Assembly (NCBI GenBank): GCA_944392185.1
Contig: CALXVW010000077.1
Location: 1 to 8,862, forward strand
Source of the DNA: an uncultured Alphaproteobacteria bacterium
Lineage (GTDB): Bacteria > Pseudomonadota > Alphaproteobacteria > RF32 > CAG-239
Direction: 5' to 3'
DNA length: 8,862 nucleotides
The position numbers were made by a program, and so were the translations under genes. Under the pieces are notes generated by a model. The model ran no database searches. It was not told where the DNA came from and saw only the letters and a program-made list of their open reading frames with translations. Shown here piece after piece: positions 1-6,697 of the stretch. Within the stretch, counting starts at the first letter, position 1; every line of letters starts with the position of its first letter.

Positions 1-372
1 CTTAGAAGGAGCAGACATTACAACATATTTTGCACCGGCATCAATGTGGCCCTGAGCCTTCTCTTTGGTGAGGAACAAACCGGTTGATTCTACAACATAG
101 TCCGCACCAACCTCATTCCATTTCAAATCTGCAGGGTTTTTCTCGGCTGTTACGCGGATAGCTTTGCCGTTTACGACCAATTTGCCGTCTTTTACCTCAA
201 TGGTGCCATCAAATTGGCCATGCATGGTGTCATAACGCAGCATGTAAGCCATATAGTCAACATCAATCAAGTCGTTGATGCCTACAATTTCAATATCGTT
301 TCTTTTCTGAGCGGCACGAAAAACCAAACGGCCAATACGCCCAAATCCGTTGATACCAACGCGAATCGTCAT
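1..372 (-). CDS. gap: Glyceraldehyde-3-phosphate dehydrogenase, type I (N-terminal part, cut by window edge)
   Basis: This enzyme oxidises and phosphorylates glyceraldehyde-3-phosphate to 1,3-bisphosphoglycerate with NAD(P)+ in cytosolic glycolysis or gluconeogenesis. Only the first 124 residues lie in the window, out of about 330-340 usual for the family. The start reads MTIRVGINGFGRIGR, which gives the Rossmann dinucleotide-binding loop NGFGRIGR at residues 8-15. The coenzyme-site IND follows at 32-34, the family-typical YMLRYDT at 43-49, ESTG at 95-98 and MSAPSK at 119-124. The catalytic Cys (around residue 150) and the sugar-phosphate-binding domain lie beyond the window start, so catalytic integrity cannot be judged. 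The ATG at 372 is preceded by a strong ribosome-binding site, AAAGGAAGG (381-389), 8 nt upstream. A candidate promoter and a leader hairpin lie further upstream. Family assignment is secure; whether it is the glycolytic or a gluconeogenic isozyme cannot be told from this part. Confidence 0.97.
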   Translation of the reverse strand, partial: MTIRVGINGFGRIGRLVFRAAQKRNDIEIVGINDLIDVDYMAYMLRYDTMHGQFDGTIEVKDGKLVVNGKAIRVTAEKNPADLKWNEVGADYVVESTGLFLTKEKAQGHIDAGAKYVVMSAPSK

Positions 373-396
373 ATTATTTTCCTTCCTTTAACTTTA

Positions 397-414
397 GTGC
401 GGAACGCCCCGCAC
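397..414 (-). promoter_or_regulatory. Hairpin in the gap leader, just upstream of its ribosome-binding site
   Basis: GTGCGG (397-402) and CCGCAC (409-414) form a perfect 6-bp GC-rich stem with a 6-nt loop. On the gap strand it ends 7 nt before the Shine-Dalgarno sequence. No T-run follows it in the gap direction, so it is not a plain intrinsic terminator of the nitroreductase gene upstream. It could stabilise the gap mRNA 5' end or tune translation. The stem is seen; the role is inferred. Confidence 0.45.
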
Positions 415-437
415 AGGCATACGTATTTTAATCGCCA

Positions 438-467
438 ATAATTTACCATTAAATTAGATTTTTTCAA
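438..467 (-). promoter_or_regulatory. Candidate sigma70-type promoter for gap
   Basis: On the minus strand TTGAAA (462-467) is followed after 18 nt by AATTAT (438-443). These match the -35 consensus at 5 of 6 and the -10 consensus at 4 of 6 positions. Transcription would begin near 430 and give a leader of about 60 nt containing the 397-414 hairpin. The surrounding DNA is AT-rich, so chance matches are likely and the call is tentative. Confidence 0.35.
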
Positions 468-483
468 GCGATTTCTATTTTTA

Positions 484-1017
484 TTACCATTTTTCCCAGT
501 GAATCTTTTCCGGATGGTAGCGGTCATCGGGCTGCTTGGGGGTTTCTGCCGGGTAGCCCAAAGGCACAATCGCAAACGGGCGAATATTCGAGGGCAATTG
601 CAACCGCTCTGATAGGGCATCCACCACTCTTTGCATGGGGGCCGCGCCGCAATAGCAACTGCCTATTCCCTTGGCCCAGGCCGCCAACATCAGGCTCTGA
701 GTGGCAATGGCGCAGTCAACATCAATAAAACTCCATTTCTCGTCTTCTTTGTTGCGGTTGAAGGATTTTTCAATATCTCCGCAAACAATAATTACACAAG
801 CCGCATCTTTGGCAAAAGAGGTCCAGCGCTGAATGTGGCGCAGCTCTGCCAAAAATTCTTTGTCTTCAATCACCAAAAATTCCCATGGCTGGCGGTTGTG
901 CGCGGTGGGGGAAAATTGCGCCGCTTTGATTATCTCTTCTATCGTTTCTTTATCTATCTTTTTATCTTGATAACGGCGAACCGAACGTCTGGTCAAAAGA
1001 CCTTCCATTAACTCCAT
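484..1017 (-). CDS. Nitroreductase-family FMN oxidoreductase
   Basis: A 177-residue single-domain protein of the nitroreductase superfamily, whose members are FMN-dependent, usually dimeric enzymes that reduce nitro compounds, quinones or related substrates with NAD(P)H in the cytosol. Visible landmarks are the FMN-phosphate-contacting RRSVRRY (residues 10-16), SPTAHNRQPWEF (36-47), the central helix around DVDCAIATQSLMLAA (99-113), GIGSCYCGA (117-125) and the closing VPLGYPAETP (151-160). The length suits the compact members of the family. A GTG 27 nt further upstream would also keep the frame open, but the ATG at 1017 has AAGGAG at 1024-1029 with 6-nt spacing and begins at the conserved helix, so I chose it. 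The GTG lies inside the inverted repeat. The gene has its own promoter and operator candidate (1035-1080), so it is probably induced separately. The physiological substrate cannot be predicted. Confidence 0.92.
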   Translation of the reverse strand: MELMEGLLTRRSVRRYQDKKIDKETIEEIIKAAQFSPTAHNRQPWEFLVIEDKEFLAELRHIQRWTSFAKDAACVIIVCGDIEKSFNRNKEDEKWSFIDVDCAIATQSLMLAAWAKGIGSCYCGAAPMQRVVDALSERLQLPSNIRPFAIVPLGYPAETPKQPDDRYHPEKIHWEKW

Positions 1018-1023
1018 AAGATA

Positions 1024-1029
1024 CTCCTT
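1024..1029 (-). promoter_or_regulatory. Ribosome-binding site that fixes the nitroreductase start
   Basis: AAGGAG on the minus strand lies 6 nt before the ATG at 1017. It argues against the longer GTG start at 1044, because the site would then lie inside the coding region. Confidence 0.75.
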
Positions 1030-1034
1030 ACAAA

Positions 1035-1054
1035 ATTCAATCACTTGATTGAAT
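1035..1054 (-). promoter_or_regulatory. Perfect inverted repeat, candidate repressor operator of the nitroreductase gene
   Basis: ATTCAATCA (1035-1043) and TGATTGAAT (1046-1054) are perfect 9-bp arms around a CT centre. The repeat sits 18 nt upstream of the nitroreductase start codon and overlaps the expected -10 region of a promoter whose -35 is TTGACA at 1075-1080. Dyads of this size and spacing are typical sites for dimeric winged-helix repressors such as MarR or HxlR types, which commonly control nitroreductase-family genes. No such regulator gene is in the window. The dyad is seen; the regulator family is inferred. Confidence 0.55.
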
Positions 1055-1080
1055 GTGCATCTTATTTATTGAAATGTCAA
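1052..1080 (-). promoter_or_regulatory. Candidate promoter of the nitroreductase gene
   Basis: A perfect -35 hexamer TTGACA lies at 1075-1080 on the minus strand. At 17-nt spacing the -10 position reads CACATT (1052-1057), a weak 3-of-6 match that touches the inverted repeat. A strong -35 with a poor -10 overlapping a dyad suits a regulated promoter. The -10 assignment is uncertain. Confidence 0.4.
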
Positions 1081-1090
1081 GCTTTTATCT

Positions 1091-1684
1091 CTAATTAACC
1101 GTGCGTTTGAGGCTTTCTATCCTTGGCAGGACAGAACTCTCAATAATGAAAGCTATTGCTTTTTCTACCATGGCATCGGCCGAGCGAAGCGCCTGCATAA
1201 TCTCTTCTTTATCGCTGCCTTTGGCTAATTTTTTGCCAAGGCTTGCATAAACCCCTGCCAGTTCAGAAAGAGAATCTATGACCTCCGCCAAAAAGGCTGG
1301 AATCTTTACATCTTCCCTGCCACCCCAAAAGCCTTCTACATAGCCTTGCTCAACCTCGGCAAAACGACGCTGACAATAATAGTCCAAATCGCCAAAGGGA
1401 ATTTTATCTAATTTAACTTTGTTGGCTTTTACTTTCTCAAAAACGTTGTCCCACAAGCCCATAAAAAACTTGAAAAACAAATCAGCCTCATCTTTAGTTT
1501 GCAACCTTGGTGTCTCTGCCTTGGGCCAGAAAGAAGATATTACATCACTCGGGCGCAGCTCCAAATTTGGACTGCAAATGGCGCCGGCAAACCGCATTTT
1601 GACAATTTCCAACGGGGTTTGGCACTTGTAGTGCTCAAGCATTTTTTGCATTTTTTCATCGCCGATATATTTGTTTTCTTGCAT
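1091..1684 (-). CDS. Conserved hypothetical protein, possibly distant UPF0149/YecA-like
   Basis: A 197-residue, mostly helical, soluble protein with no signal peptide or membrane segment. I do not recognise it securely. The section from about residue 34, with SPNLELRPSDVI, then a stretch rich in W and F including FFMGLWDNV, and GYVEGFWGG near 114-122, resembles the layout of UPF0149 (YgfB/YecA) proteins. Those carry a PSEW-like element, a helix ending in a 'LYN'-like motif and a 'GFxxG' helix. This is recollection of pattern, not a demonstrated hit. The C-terminal SEC-C zinc motif of YecA is absent. The C-terminal half (about 130-197) is charged and helical. The ATG at 1684 is preceded by a purine-rich GAAGAAGAAG stretch that may serve as a weak ribosome-binding site. 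The nitroreductase gene lies downstream but appears to have its own promoter. Confidence 0.7.
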   Translation of the reverse strand: MQENKYIGDEKMQKMLEHYKCQTPLEIVKMRFAGAICSPNLELRPSDVISSFWPKAETPRLQTKDEADLFFKFFMGLWDNVFEKVKANKVKLDKIPFGDLDYYCQRRFAEVEQGYVEGFWGGREDVKIPAFLAEVIDSLSELAGVYASLGKKLAKGSDKEEIMQALRSADAMVEKAIAFIIESSVLPRIESLKRTVN

Positions 1685-1744
1685 TTTCTTCTTCTTCGTT
1701 TATAGTGTGATAAAATTTATTTTAATTTAGTGGAGTTTTTTTAA
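1685..1744. promoter_or_regulatory. AT-rich divergent spacer holding the promoters of both flanking genes
   Basis: This 60-bp spacer separates two divergently oriented start codons, so both promoters should lie here or reach into the coding ends. On the minus strand a TATAAA (1699-1704) could be a -10. On the plus strand TAAAAT (1711-1716) could be one. Neither has a convincing -35 at standard spacing. TGGAG at 1731-1735 is the ribosome-binding site of the lipoprotein gene. Confidence 0.4.
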
Positions 1745-2062
1745 TTGTCCAGATTAAAATTTATAAACATCATTCTCTTGGCGGCTTTTATTTCGTCTTG
1801 CTCGCAGTTTAGGCCCTTTGTTGACCGTAGGCGCGAGGCAGGCGCCAAGACACCGCAGAGCCTTTATGTGGGGGCATCCACCCCGCAAAACCCTGCCGTT
1901 TGCTACAATAGTCTTTATACCCCCTATGAAGATGTTAAGAAGCTTGCAGATGATGTTTGCAAATCTGAAAACACGGGAACACACGCCGTGCCGGTTAAGC
2001 AAACGTATTTCACCTGCCGCTTACTGGTTCCTAACCACTTTTATTTCAAATGTGAAAAATAA
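1745..2062 (+). CDS. Small cysteine-containing lipoprotein, TTG start
   Basis: A 105-residue protein with a lipoprotein signal peptide: basic N-terminus (R3, K5), hydrophobic stretch 6-16 and lipobox ISSC with the lipidated Cys at 19. It should be anchored in the inner or outer membrane facing the periplasm. After a polar, basic linker the mature part carries four cysteines at 53, 72, 91 and 103, enough for two disulfides. The first three are evenly spaced at 19 residues. No characterised family comes to mind. The TTG at 1745 directly follows an in-frame TAA stop, and no Met codon occurs in frame before the lipobox, so TTG is the only sensible start. TGGAG at 1731-1735 supports it with 9-nt spacing. 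The gene ends 24 nt before argS and is probably co-transcribed with it. Confidence 0.78.
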   Translation: MSRLKFINIILLAAFISSCSQFRPFVDRRREAGAKTPQSLYVGASTPQNPAVCYNSLYTPYEDVKKLADDVCKSENTGTHAVPVKQTYFTCRLLVPNHFYFKCEK

Positions 2063-2086
2063 TTCTTGGCTTTTAGAGAGAAAATC

Positions 2087-3829
2087 ATGTCTTTGGAAAA
2101 TATTCTTAATCAAAAAATGGTCAATATTTTTAATGCTTTGGGCCTTGATTCCAAATTTGCTTTTGTTAAAGTTTCCGACCGCCCGGATTTGAGCGATTTT
2201 CAGTGTAACGGCGCTCTGGCCCTAGCCAAAAGTGAACGCAAGAATCCTCGAGAGATTGCTTCCCAAATCGCAGCCCAGCTTGAAAAAGACAAAGACTTTG
2301 CCAAAATCTCGGTTGACGGCCCCGGGTTCCTCAACATATCACTTGCTGATGGCTTTATTGCCAAAATCATGAATGAGGCTGCCGCTGATGAGCGTTTTGG
2401 CGTTGAAAAGACCAAAAATCCTCGCAAAATCGTGATGGACTTTGGCGGCCCCAATGTAGCAAAAGCTCTGCACGTTGGCCATTTACGCTCAGCCGTTATC
2501 GGTGAGGCTATCAGAAGAATTGAGCTTTTTGCCGGACATGATGTTGTCTCTGATGTGCATTTGGGTGACTGGGGTACACCGATGGGCATGATTTTGGCTG
2601 AGATTATCAACCAAGACGGTGACCTCTCCAAAACCGAAAGTTATGACATCAACCAAATATCTGCCTTCTACAAAAAGGCAAATATCCGTTGCAAAGAAGA
2701 TGAGGCGGCAAAAGAAAAAGCCCGCCAAATCACGGCAGAACTCCAAAACGGCAACCCCGAATATCAAAGAGCATGGCGGCATTTGCGCAAAGTCTCGGTT
2801 GAGGCTATTAAGAAAAATTATGAGCTTCTGGATGCTCATTTTGACCTCTGGCTCGGTGAGAGTGACGCCCATGAAACCTGCGGCAAGATTGTTGAAATGG
2901 CCCGCAACCGCCACATTGCCGAGCTTGATGACAGTGCTACCATTATCCGCTTGAGTGATGACAAAAAGCCCCCTGTTATCTTGGTTAAAAGCGACGGCGG
3001 CTTTGGCTACCAGCTTACCGATATTGCAACCATTAAAATGCGCTATGATGACTTGCACGCACAAGAAATTTTATATGTCGTGGATAAGCGGCAATCCTTG
3101 CACTTTGAGCAGGTTTTTGAAGTGGCTGAGAAGCTCAATTTGGCTCCCGGAACAGTCCTGAAACATATTGGCTTTGGTACCGTAAACGGGGCTGACGGCA
3201 AGCCTTTCAAAACTCGTGACGGCGGCGTGATGAACCTTGAAGACCTCATCAACCTATCTATTGCCAAAGTTCGCGAATCTACCCCAACAGCTGATGAAGT
3301 TGAAGGTTTCTCCGCCCAAGATATTGAAAAAATGATAAGCCAAATTGCCATTGGTGCCATCAAGTTCCAAGATCTTAAAAACAATACCGCTTCGGGCTAT
3401 GTTTTTGAGCTTGAAGATTTTGCCAAGTTTGACGGCAAAACCGGCCCCTATATTCAATACGCCATTGCCCGTATCAACTCTATCTTGAGAAAGGCGCAAG
3501 ATGCCGGCTTGAAATTCGGCGATATCATCATCACCAACCAAGAAGAGCGTGATCTTTGCCTTAAAATTGCTCAGCTCAATACTATTATTGCACGGGCAGA
3601 AGCAGAAAAAGAGCCTAGCATTATCTCTGATTATGTCTACAACTTGGCACAGCTCTTTTCCGGATTTTACAACACCTCTCCCATCATGAGCGAGGCAGAC
3701 AAGGCCAAGGCCTCTTCTCGTCTCAAATTGGCAAAATTGGTTAGGGATATTTTAAAACTTAATCTGTATCTTTTGGGTATTGAAGCCCCGGAGGTTATGC
3801 TCAAAGCTGAGGCTAAAACTGCTGCCTAA
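2087..3829 (+). CDS. argS: Arginyl-tRNA synthetase
   Basis: Charges tRNA-Arg with arginine using ATP in the cytosol; essential for translation. The 580-residue length is normal for the class Ia enzyme. The order of parts is standard: an ArgRS-specific N-terminal tRNA-binding domain ending near DGPGFLNISL (77-86), then the catalytic Rossmann fold with GGPNVAKALHVGH, where HVGH (129-132) is the HIGH signature. LGDWGTPMG lies at 159-167, GFGYQLTDIATIKMRY at 305-320, and the KMSKS-equivalent loop GKPFKTRDGG at 371-380. The C-terminal helical DALR-type anticodon-binding domain begins around YIQYAIARI (455-463). ArgRS commonly departs from KMSKS, so this loop is not a defect. The ATG at 2087 has GAGAG at 2076-2080, 6 nt before it. 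A TTG 21 nt upstream in frame would add seven unconserved residues and is less likely. Confidence 0.97.
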   Translation: MSLENILNQKMVNIFNALGLDSKFAFVKVSDRPDLSDFQCNGALALAKSERKNPREIASQIAAQLEKDKDFAKISVDGPGFLNISLADGFIAKIMNEAAADERFGVEKTKNPRKIVMDFGGPNVAKALHVGHLRSAVIGEAIRRIELFAGHDVVSDVHLGDWGTPMGMILAEIINQDGDLSKTESYDINQISAFYKKANIRCKEDEAAKEKARQITAELQNGNPEYQRAWRHLRKVSVEAIKKNYELLDAHFDLWLGESDAHETCGKIVEMARNRHIAELDDSATIIRLSDDKKPPVILVKSDGGFGYQLTDIATIKMRYDDLHAQEILYVVDKRQSLHFEQVFEVAEKLNLAPGTVLKHIGFGTVNGADGKPFKTRDGGVMNLEDLINLSIAKVRESTPTADEVEGFSAQDIEKMISQIAIGAIKFQDLKNNTASGYVFELEDFAKFDGKTGPYIQYAIARINSILRKAQDAGLKFGDIIITNQEERDLCLKIAQLNTIIARAEAEKEPSIISDYVYNLAQLFSGFYNTSPIMSEADKAKASSRLKLAKLVRDILKLNLYLLGIEAPEVMLKAEAKTAA

Positions 3830-3866
3830 GTTTTGCCCCAAGGGGATTGAAAGGACAGGATAACTT

Positions 3867-5165
3867 ATGCCGGATTTTGCTGGTAAACTCAAAGCGGTGA
3901 AAAAACTTCTTTCCCCTTTGGCGGCCTTTTTTGTCGGCACTTTTATCATGTATATCGCCAACGGCCTGAATTCTTCTATTTTGGCCGTGCGTCTTAATGA
4001 GGCAAATACTCCGACTTTTTATACCGGCTTGGTTTTGTCTTGTTATTATCTGGCTTATATTGTCTCCTCACTTACATCATCTCATATCATCAACAAGGTT
4101 GGGCATGTGAGAGCCTTTGCCGGTTATATATCCATTTTATCTTCACTGGTTTTGTTGCACGCGCTTTACCTTGATCCTTGGTTTTGGGCGGTCTTACGCT
4201 TTGGCGAGGGATATTGTTTGGCTGCCGGCCTAATGTGCATTGAGAGCTGGCTTAATACCTGTTCTAATAACCAAAACCGCGGAACCATCATGTCTGTTTA
4301 TATGGTGATGACCTATTGCGGCATGGCCTCCGGTCAACTATTGCTCAATATTCCTGATACTTCAGGCTTTCTTCTGTTTATTATGATTTCCGTCTGCTAT
4401 TCCTGGGCTTTGGTGCCTGTCAGCCTCACAGGGCAGCCAACTCCGGCAATGGCTCACCACAAACATATGTCTTTATTCAAGATTTATAAGATCGCTCCCA
4501 TGAGCGTGGTTGGTTGCATTATCAGCGGTGTTTTGGTTAGCAATGTTTACACTCTGGGGCCTGTTTATGCCGAACAGATTGGCCTTAATTTATATGACAC
4601 ATCCATGTTTTTATTCTTCTGCATTATGGGCGGAATGTTGGCACAAATTCCCGTCGGCAGGCTCTCTGATAAATTTGATCGGCGTTTTGTGATGATGTGG
4701 CTGTGCGGCGGATTGTTTTTGATTGCTCCGTGGTTGCAATTTTTTATCGATGACGGCGGAATTATGCTCACGCTTTGCGCTCTCTTGCTCGGCGCCGGAG
4801 CTTTTGTCATCTACCCTATCTGCATCTCTCATCTTAACGATAAAATCACCGATGATGAGCGGGTGGAAGCCAGCGGCATGCTCATCTTACTGCAAAGTAT
4901 CGGCATGATGGGCGGACCTATTGTCATCTCCTATTTCATGCAGCTTTGGGGACCGATTGTCTTTGTTTTGGCCTTCTCATTCTTTAGCGGAATTTTTGTT
5001 TTATACGCCTTCAAGCATATCGTTTTTCGCCCACAGCCCGGATATTTGGAAATCACCAAAACAGACCCGATGCCAGCTTCGCCAACTCGTATCTTCTCCA
5101 AGCTAGCACAAAAAGATTCTATCATTGATAAAGCTAAAGAATTCTTCTCTGAAAAAAGGCATTAG
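3867..5165 (+). CDS. MFS transporter, YcaD-like
   Basis: A 432-residue inner-membrane protein with about twelve hydrophobic segments in two bundles, joined by a loop near residues 188-208. It has a long polar cytosolic tail from about 388. Features I recall from the poorly characterised YcaD branch of the major facilitator superfamily are RFGEGYCLAAG (111-121), an ESWLN segment (126-130), NRGTIMSVYMVMTYCGMASGQ around 137-157, VGCIISGVLVSNVY at 215-228, and QIPVGRLSDKFDRR (260-273). The last contains the MFS motif A of the second half. The substrate is unknown; efflux or uptake of a small molecule is the default inference. The ATG at 3867 follows AGGACAGGA (3852-3860) with 6-nt spacing. The 37-nt gap after argS suggests one operon. 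The stop codon overlaps the end of the oncoming minus-strand gene by 4 bp, and no terminator is visible. Confidence 0.9.
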   Translation: MPDFAGKLKAVKKLLSPLAAFFVGTFIMYIANGLNSSILAVRLNEANTPTFYTGLVLSCYYLAYIVSSLTSSHIINKVGHVRAFAGYISILSSLVLLHALYLDPWFWAVLRFGEGYCLAAGLMCIESWLNTCSNNQNRGTIMSVYMVMTYCGMASGQLLLNIPDTSGFLLFIMISVCYSWALVPVSLTGQPTPAMAHHKHMSLFKIYKIAPMSVVGCIISGVLVSNVYTLGPVYAEQIGLNLYDTSMFLFFCIMGGMLAQIPVGRLSDKFDRRFVMMWLCGGLFLIAPWLQFFIDDGGIMLTLCALLLGAGAFVIYPICISHLNDKITDDERVEASGMLILLQSIGMMGGPIVISYFMQLWGPIVFVLAFSFFSGIFVLYAFKHIVFRPQPGYLEITKTDPMPASPTRIFSKLAQKDSIIDKAKEFFSEKRH

Positions 5166-5938
5166 TCTTTCTGTTCTGTTGGTAAGGGAATTGATAAAAC
5201 TTTAGCAATCGCTTCTGCACAAAAATCTCTAAGCTTAAATGTTATGCCATCATATCTGAGAAGTTTAATGATTATATACTCAAATTCATTTTTATAGGGC
5301 TTCTTAAGAATTTCATCATAAAAATCTGTTAGTTTTTTTAAATCTTCAAAACTTATTTGTGAAATATCTCTATATGAGAAATCTTTTATCACTTGCAGAA
5401 TCTCATCTTTGCGGATTAATACTGTTTCATATATTTGCTCTTTTGTTGGTAATGCCATACCATTTTTTTGTGGCTTAACAATCCAACAATTATTGACGAT
5501 CGAATATGCTCCACACATTTCTCGTAAATGCTCAATGCCAACTTTTATATCTAATTGACGATTATTTGCATAAGGATGAATATGCTTTTTTCTTTTATTT
5601 GCTTTTACATGCTTTTCCAAATAGAGCTGCGCTGCTGCTTCTTCCTTTATAAAAAATTTTTTGTAGTTAACTTTTGGTTTAATACATATATCAAAATCTG
5701 AATCCTCTTTCCAGAAATAAGACGCGGATGAGCCTCCAAGAAATGCATCTTCCCAATCTATTCCCGGTAGTTGTTTGATATTTTGAGATAAAAAATTATC
5801 GACCTGTTTTAAAATCTGTTGTCTCACATCTTCTCGCATTAAGCCATTGTCGGCAAATATATGAGGATTCAAAATTGGTTGTGGGTTTAACAATCTTTCA
5901 ATATTGGCAAGTAATTTTTCATCACGCAAATCTACCAT
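5162..5938 (-). CDS. Minimal nucleotidyltransferase (Pol beta superfamily), tandem paralogue A, catalytic residues intact
   Basis: A 258-residue soluble protein with a nucleotidyltransferase core. GGS (68-70) is followed 11 residues later by D81-F-D83, and a third acidic residue is D130 in RQLDIKVG. Together they make the GS...DxD...D metal- and NTP-binding signature of the Pol beta superfamily, so it should transfer an NMP from an NTP to an unknown acceptor. A later landmark, YSIVNNCWIVKP (145-156), recurs in both neighbouring paralogues. The rest (about 160-250) is helical and may form the acceptor- or partner-binding part. It lacks the length and layout of poly(A) polymerase, CCA enzyme, GlnD or CD-NTases. 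I recall similar GS...Y-x-Y/W...SDxD proteins annotated as putative nucleotidyltransferases in phage genomes, but could not check. It is the last gene of the operon, 6 nt after paralogue B, with only a weak ribosome-binding site. Confidence 0.85.
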   Translation of the reverse strand: MVDLRDEKLLANIERLLNPQPILNPHIFADNGLMREDVRQQILKQVDNFLSQNIKQLPGIDWEDAFLGGSSASYFWKEDSDFDICIKPKVNYKKFFIKEEAAAQLYLEKHVKANKRKKHIHPYANNRQLDIKVGIEHLREMCGAYSIVNNCWIVKPQKNGMALPTKEQIYETVLIRKDEILQVIKDFSYRDISQISFEDLKKLTDFYDEILKKPYKNEFEYIIIKLLRYDGITFKLRDFCAEAIAKVLSIPLPTEQKD

Positions 5939-5944
5939 AGTTTC

Positions 5945-6697
5945 TTAAAGCGATAATGTTTTTATCGCCTCCTCCTGATAGAATTTTTGGAATTCTTGTA
6001 AACATCCGGCATAACTTAATAATTTATTTATCAGCAAATTATGGGCGGATGTTTTTTTCATGGCAACAATTTCATTGTAGAAAGACTGCATCTTTCGCAA
6101 ATCTTCCATCTTAAATTTACCGTCAATTCTTTCAAATTGATCTATTTTCATATCTTCCATTTTGTGTAATATTTCTCGTGCATCTGCCAAAACTTTTGAG
6201 GTGTCCACGCCTTCCATAACAGAGGATGACGGCTCTATTATCCATTCATTATTTAAAACAGAAAACAATTGCCTCTCTTTTATATAAAGAGCTGTTTTTA
6301 CATCTATAAAACGCCCATCTAATTTAAGCACTCGCTTTTTTTCATAAAAATTTTTAACTCTCATGATGGCAAAACGATGAGCCCGATAACTATCTCCAAA
6401 AAGTTTTTCATCACAATTATACTTGAGCAGCACTACCATATCTATATCAGAAAAAGGATTATAGAAGTAGGAATCTGTTGACCCACAAAGTACAACATCT
6501 TTAATTGTAAAAACACCTAAAGGAGCAACGCAAACTTGAAACAATACATTCGCTCGATGCAGTAATCTTTTTTGAATATTGGGCGATAAACGATTATCTT
6601 TTGTAAATAGGCGGGAATCAAGCTCTGCTTTGGGCTTAATTAGCCACTCAAGATTTTCCTCCATGCTTAATTCTCTGGGATTTTGAGTAATCAACAT
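5945..6697 (-). CDS. Minimal nucleotidyltransferase (Pol beta superfamily), tandem paralogue B, catalytic residues intact
   Basis: A 250-residue soluble protein, clearly homologous to the downstream gene over its full length. CGS (71-73) is followed 11 residues later by D84-I-D86, and the third carboxylate is D132 in RFIDVKTA. The shared element FSVLNNEWIIEP falls at 145-156, the same numbering as in paralogue A, with W152 in both. A helical C-terminal part with MEDLRKMQSFYNEI (197-210) parallels FEDLKKLTDFYDEI of paralogue A. NTP-dependent nucleotidyl transfer is expected; the acceptor is unknown. The ATG at 6697 lies within ATGTTGA, overlapping the end of paralogue C by 7 nt, so translational coupling is likely. 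An internal ATG at residue 12 (position 6664) is possible, but the start chosen matches the N-terminal extent of paralogue A better. Confidence 0.85.
   Translation of the reverse strand: MLITQNPRELSMEENLEWLIKPKAELDSRLFTKDNRLSPNIQKRLLHRANVLFQVCVAPLGVFTIKDVVLCGSTDSYFYNPFSDIDMVVLLKYNCDEKLFGDSYRAHRFAIMRVKNFYEKKRVLKLDGRFIDVKTALYIKERQLFSVLNNEWIIEPSSSVMEGVDTSKVLADAREILHKMEDMKIDQFERIDGKFKMEDLRKMQSFYNEIVAMKKTSAHNLLINKLLSYAGCLQEFQKFYQEEAIKTLSL

Noticed and set aside
484..1044. Longer GTG-initiated form of the nitroreductase
   Set aside because: The nine extra residues are not typical of the family, the GTG lies within the inverted repeat, and the ATG at 1017 has a strong AAGGAG at 6 nt.
2489..3064. 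Long open frame on the minus strand inside argS (191 codons)
   Set aside because: It is antisense to a complete, conserved argS and shows no recognisable protein features.
2087..3829. Missing KMSKS motif in ArgRS as a sign of inactivity
   Set aside because: ArgRS enzymes commonly have a degenerate KMSKS loop, and the GKPFKTRDGG form here is normal for the family.
3836..3845. CCCCAAGGGG palindrome after argS as a terminator
   Set aside because: A two-base loop with 4-bp arms and no T-run; argS and the MFS gene are close enough to share a transcript.
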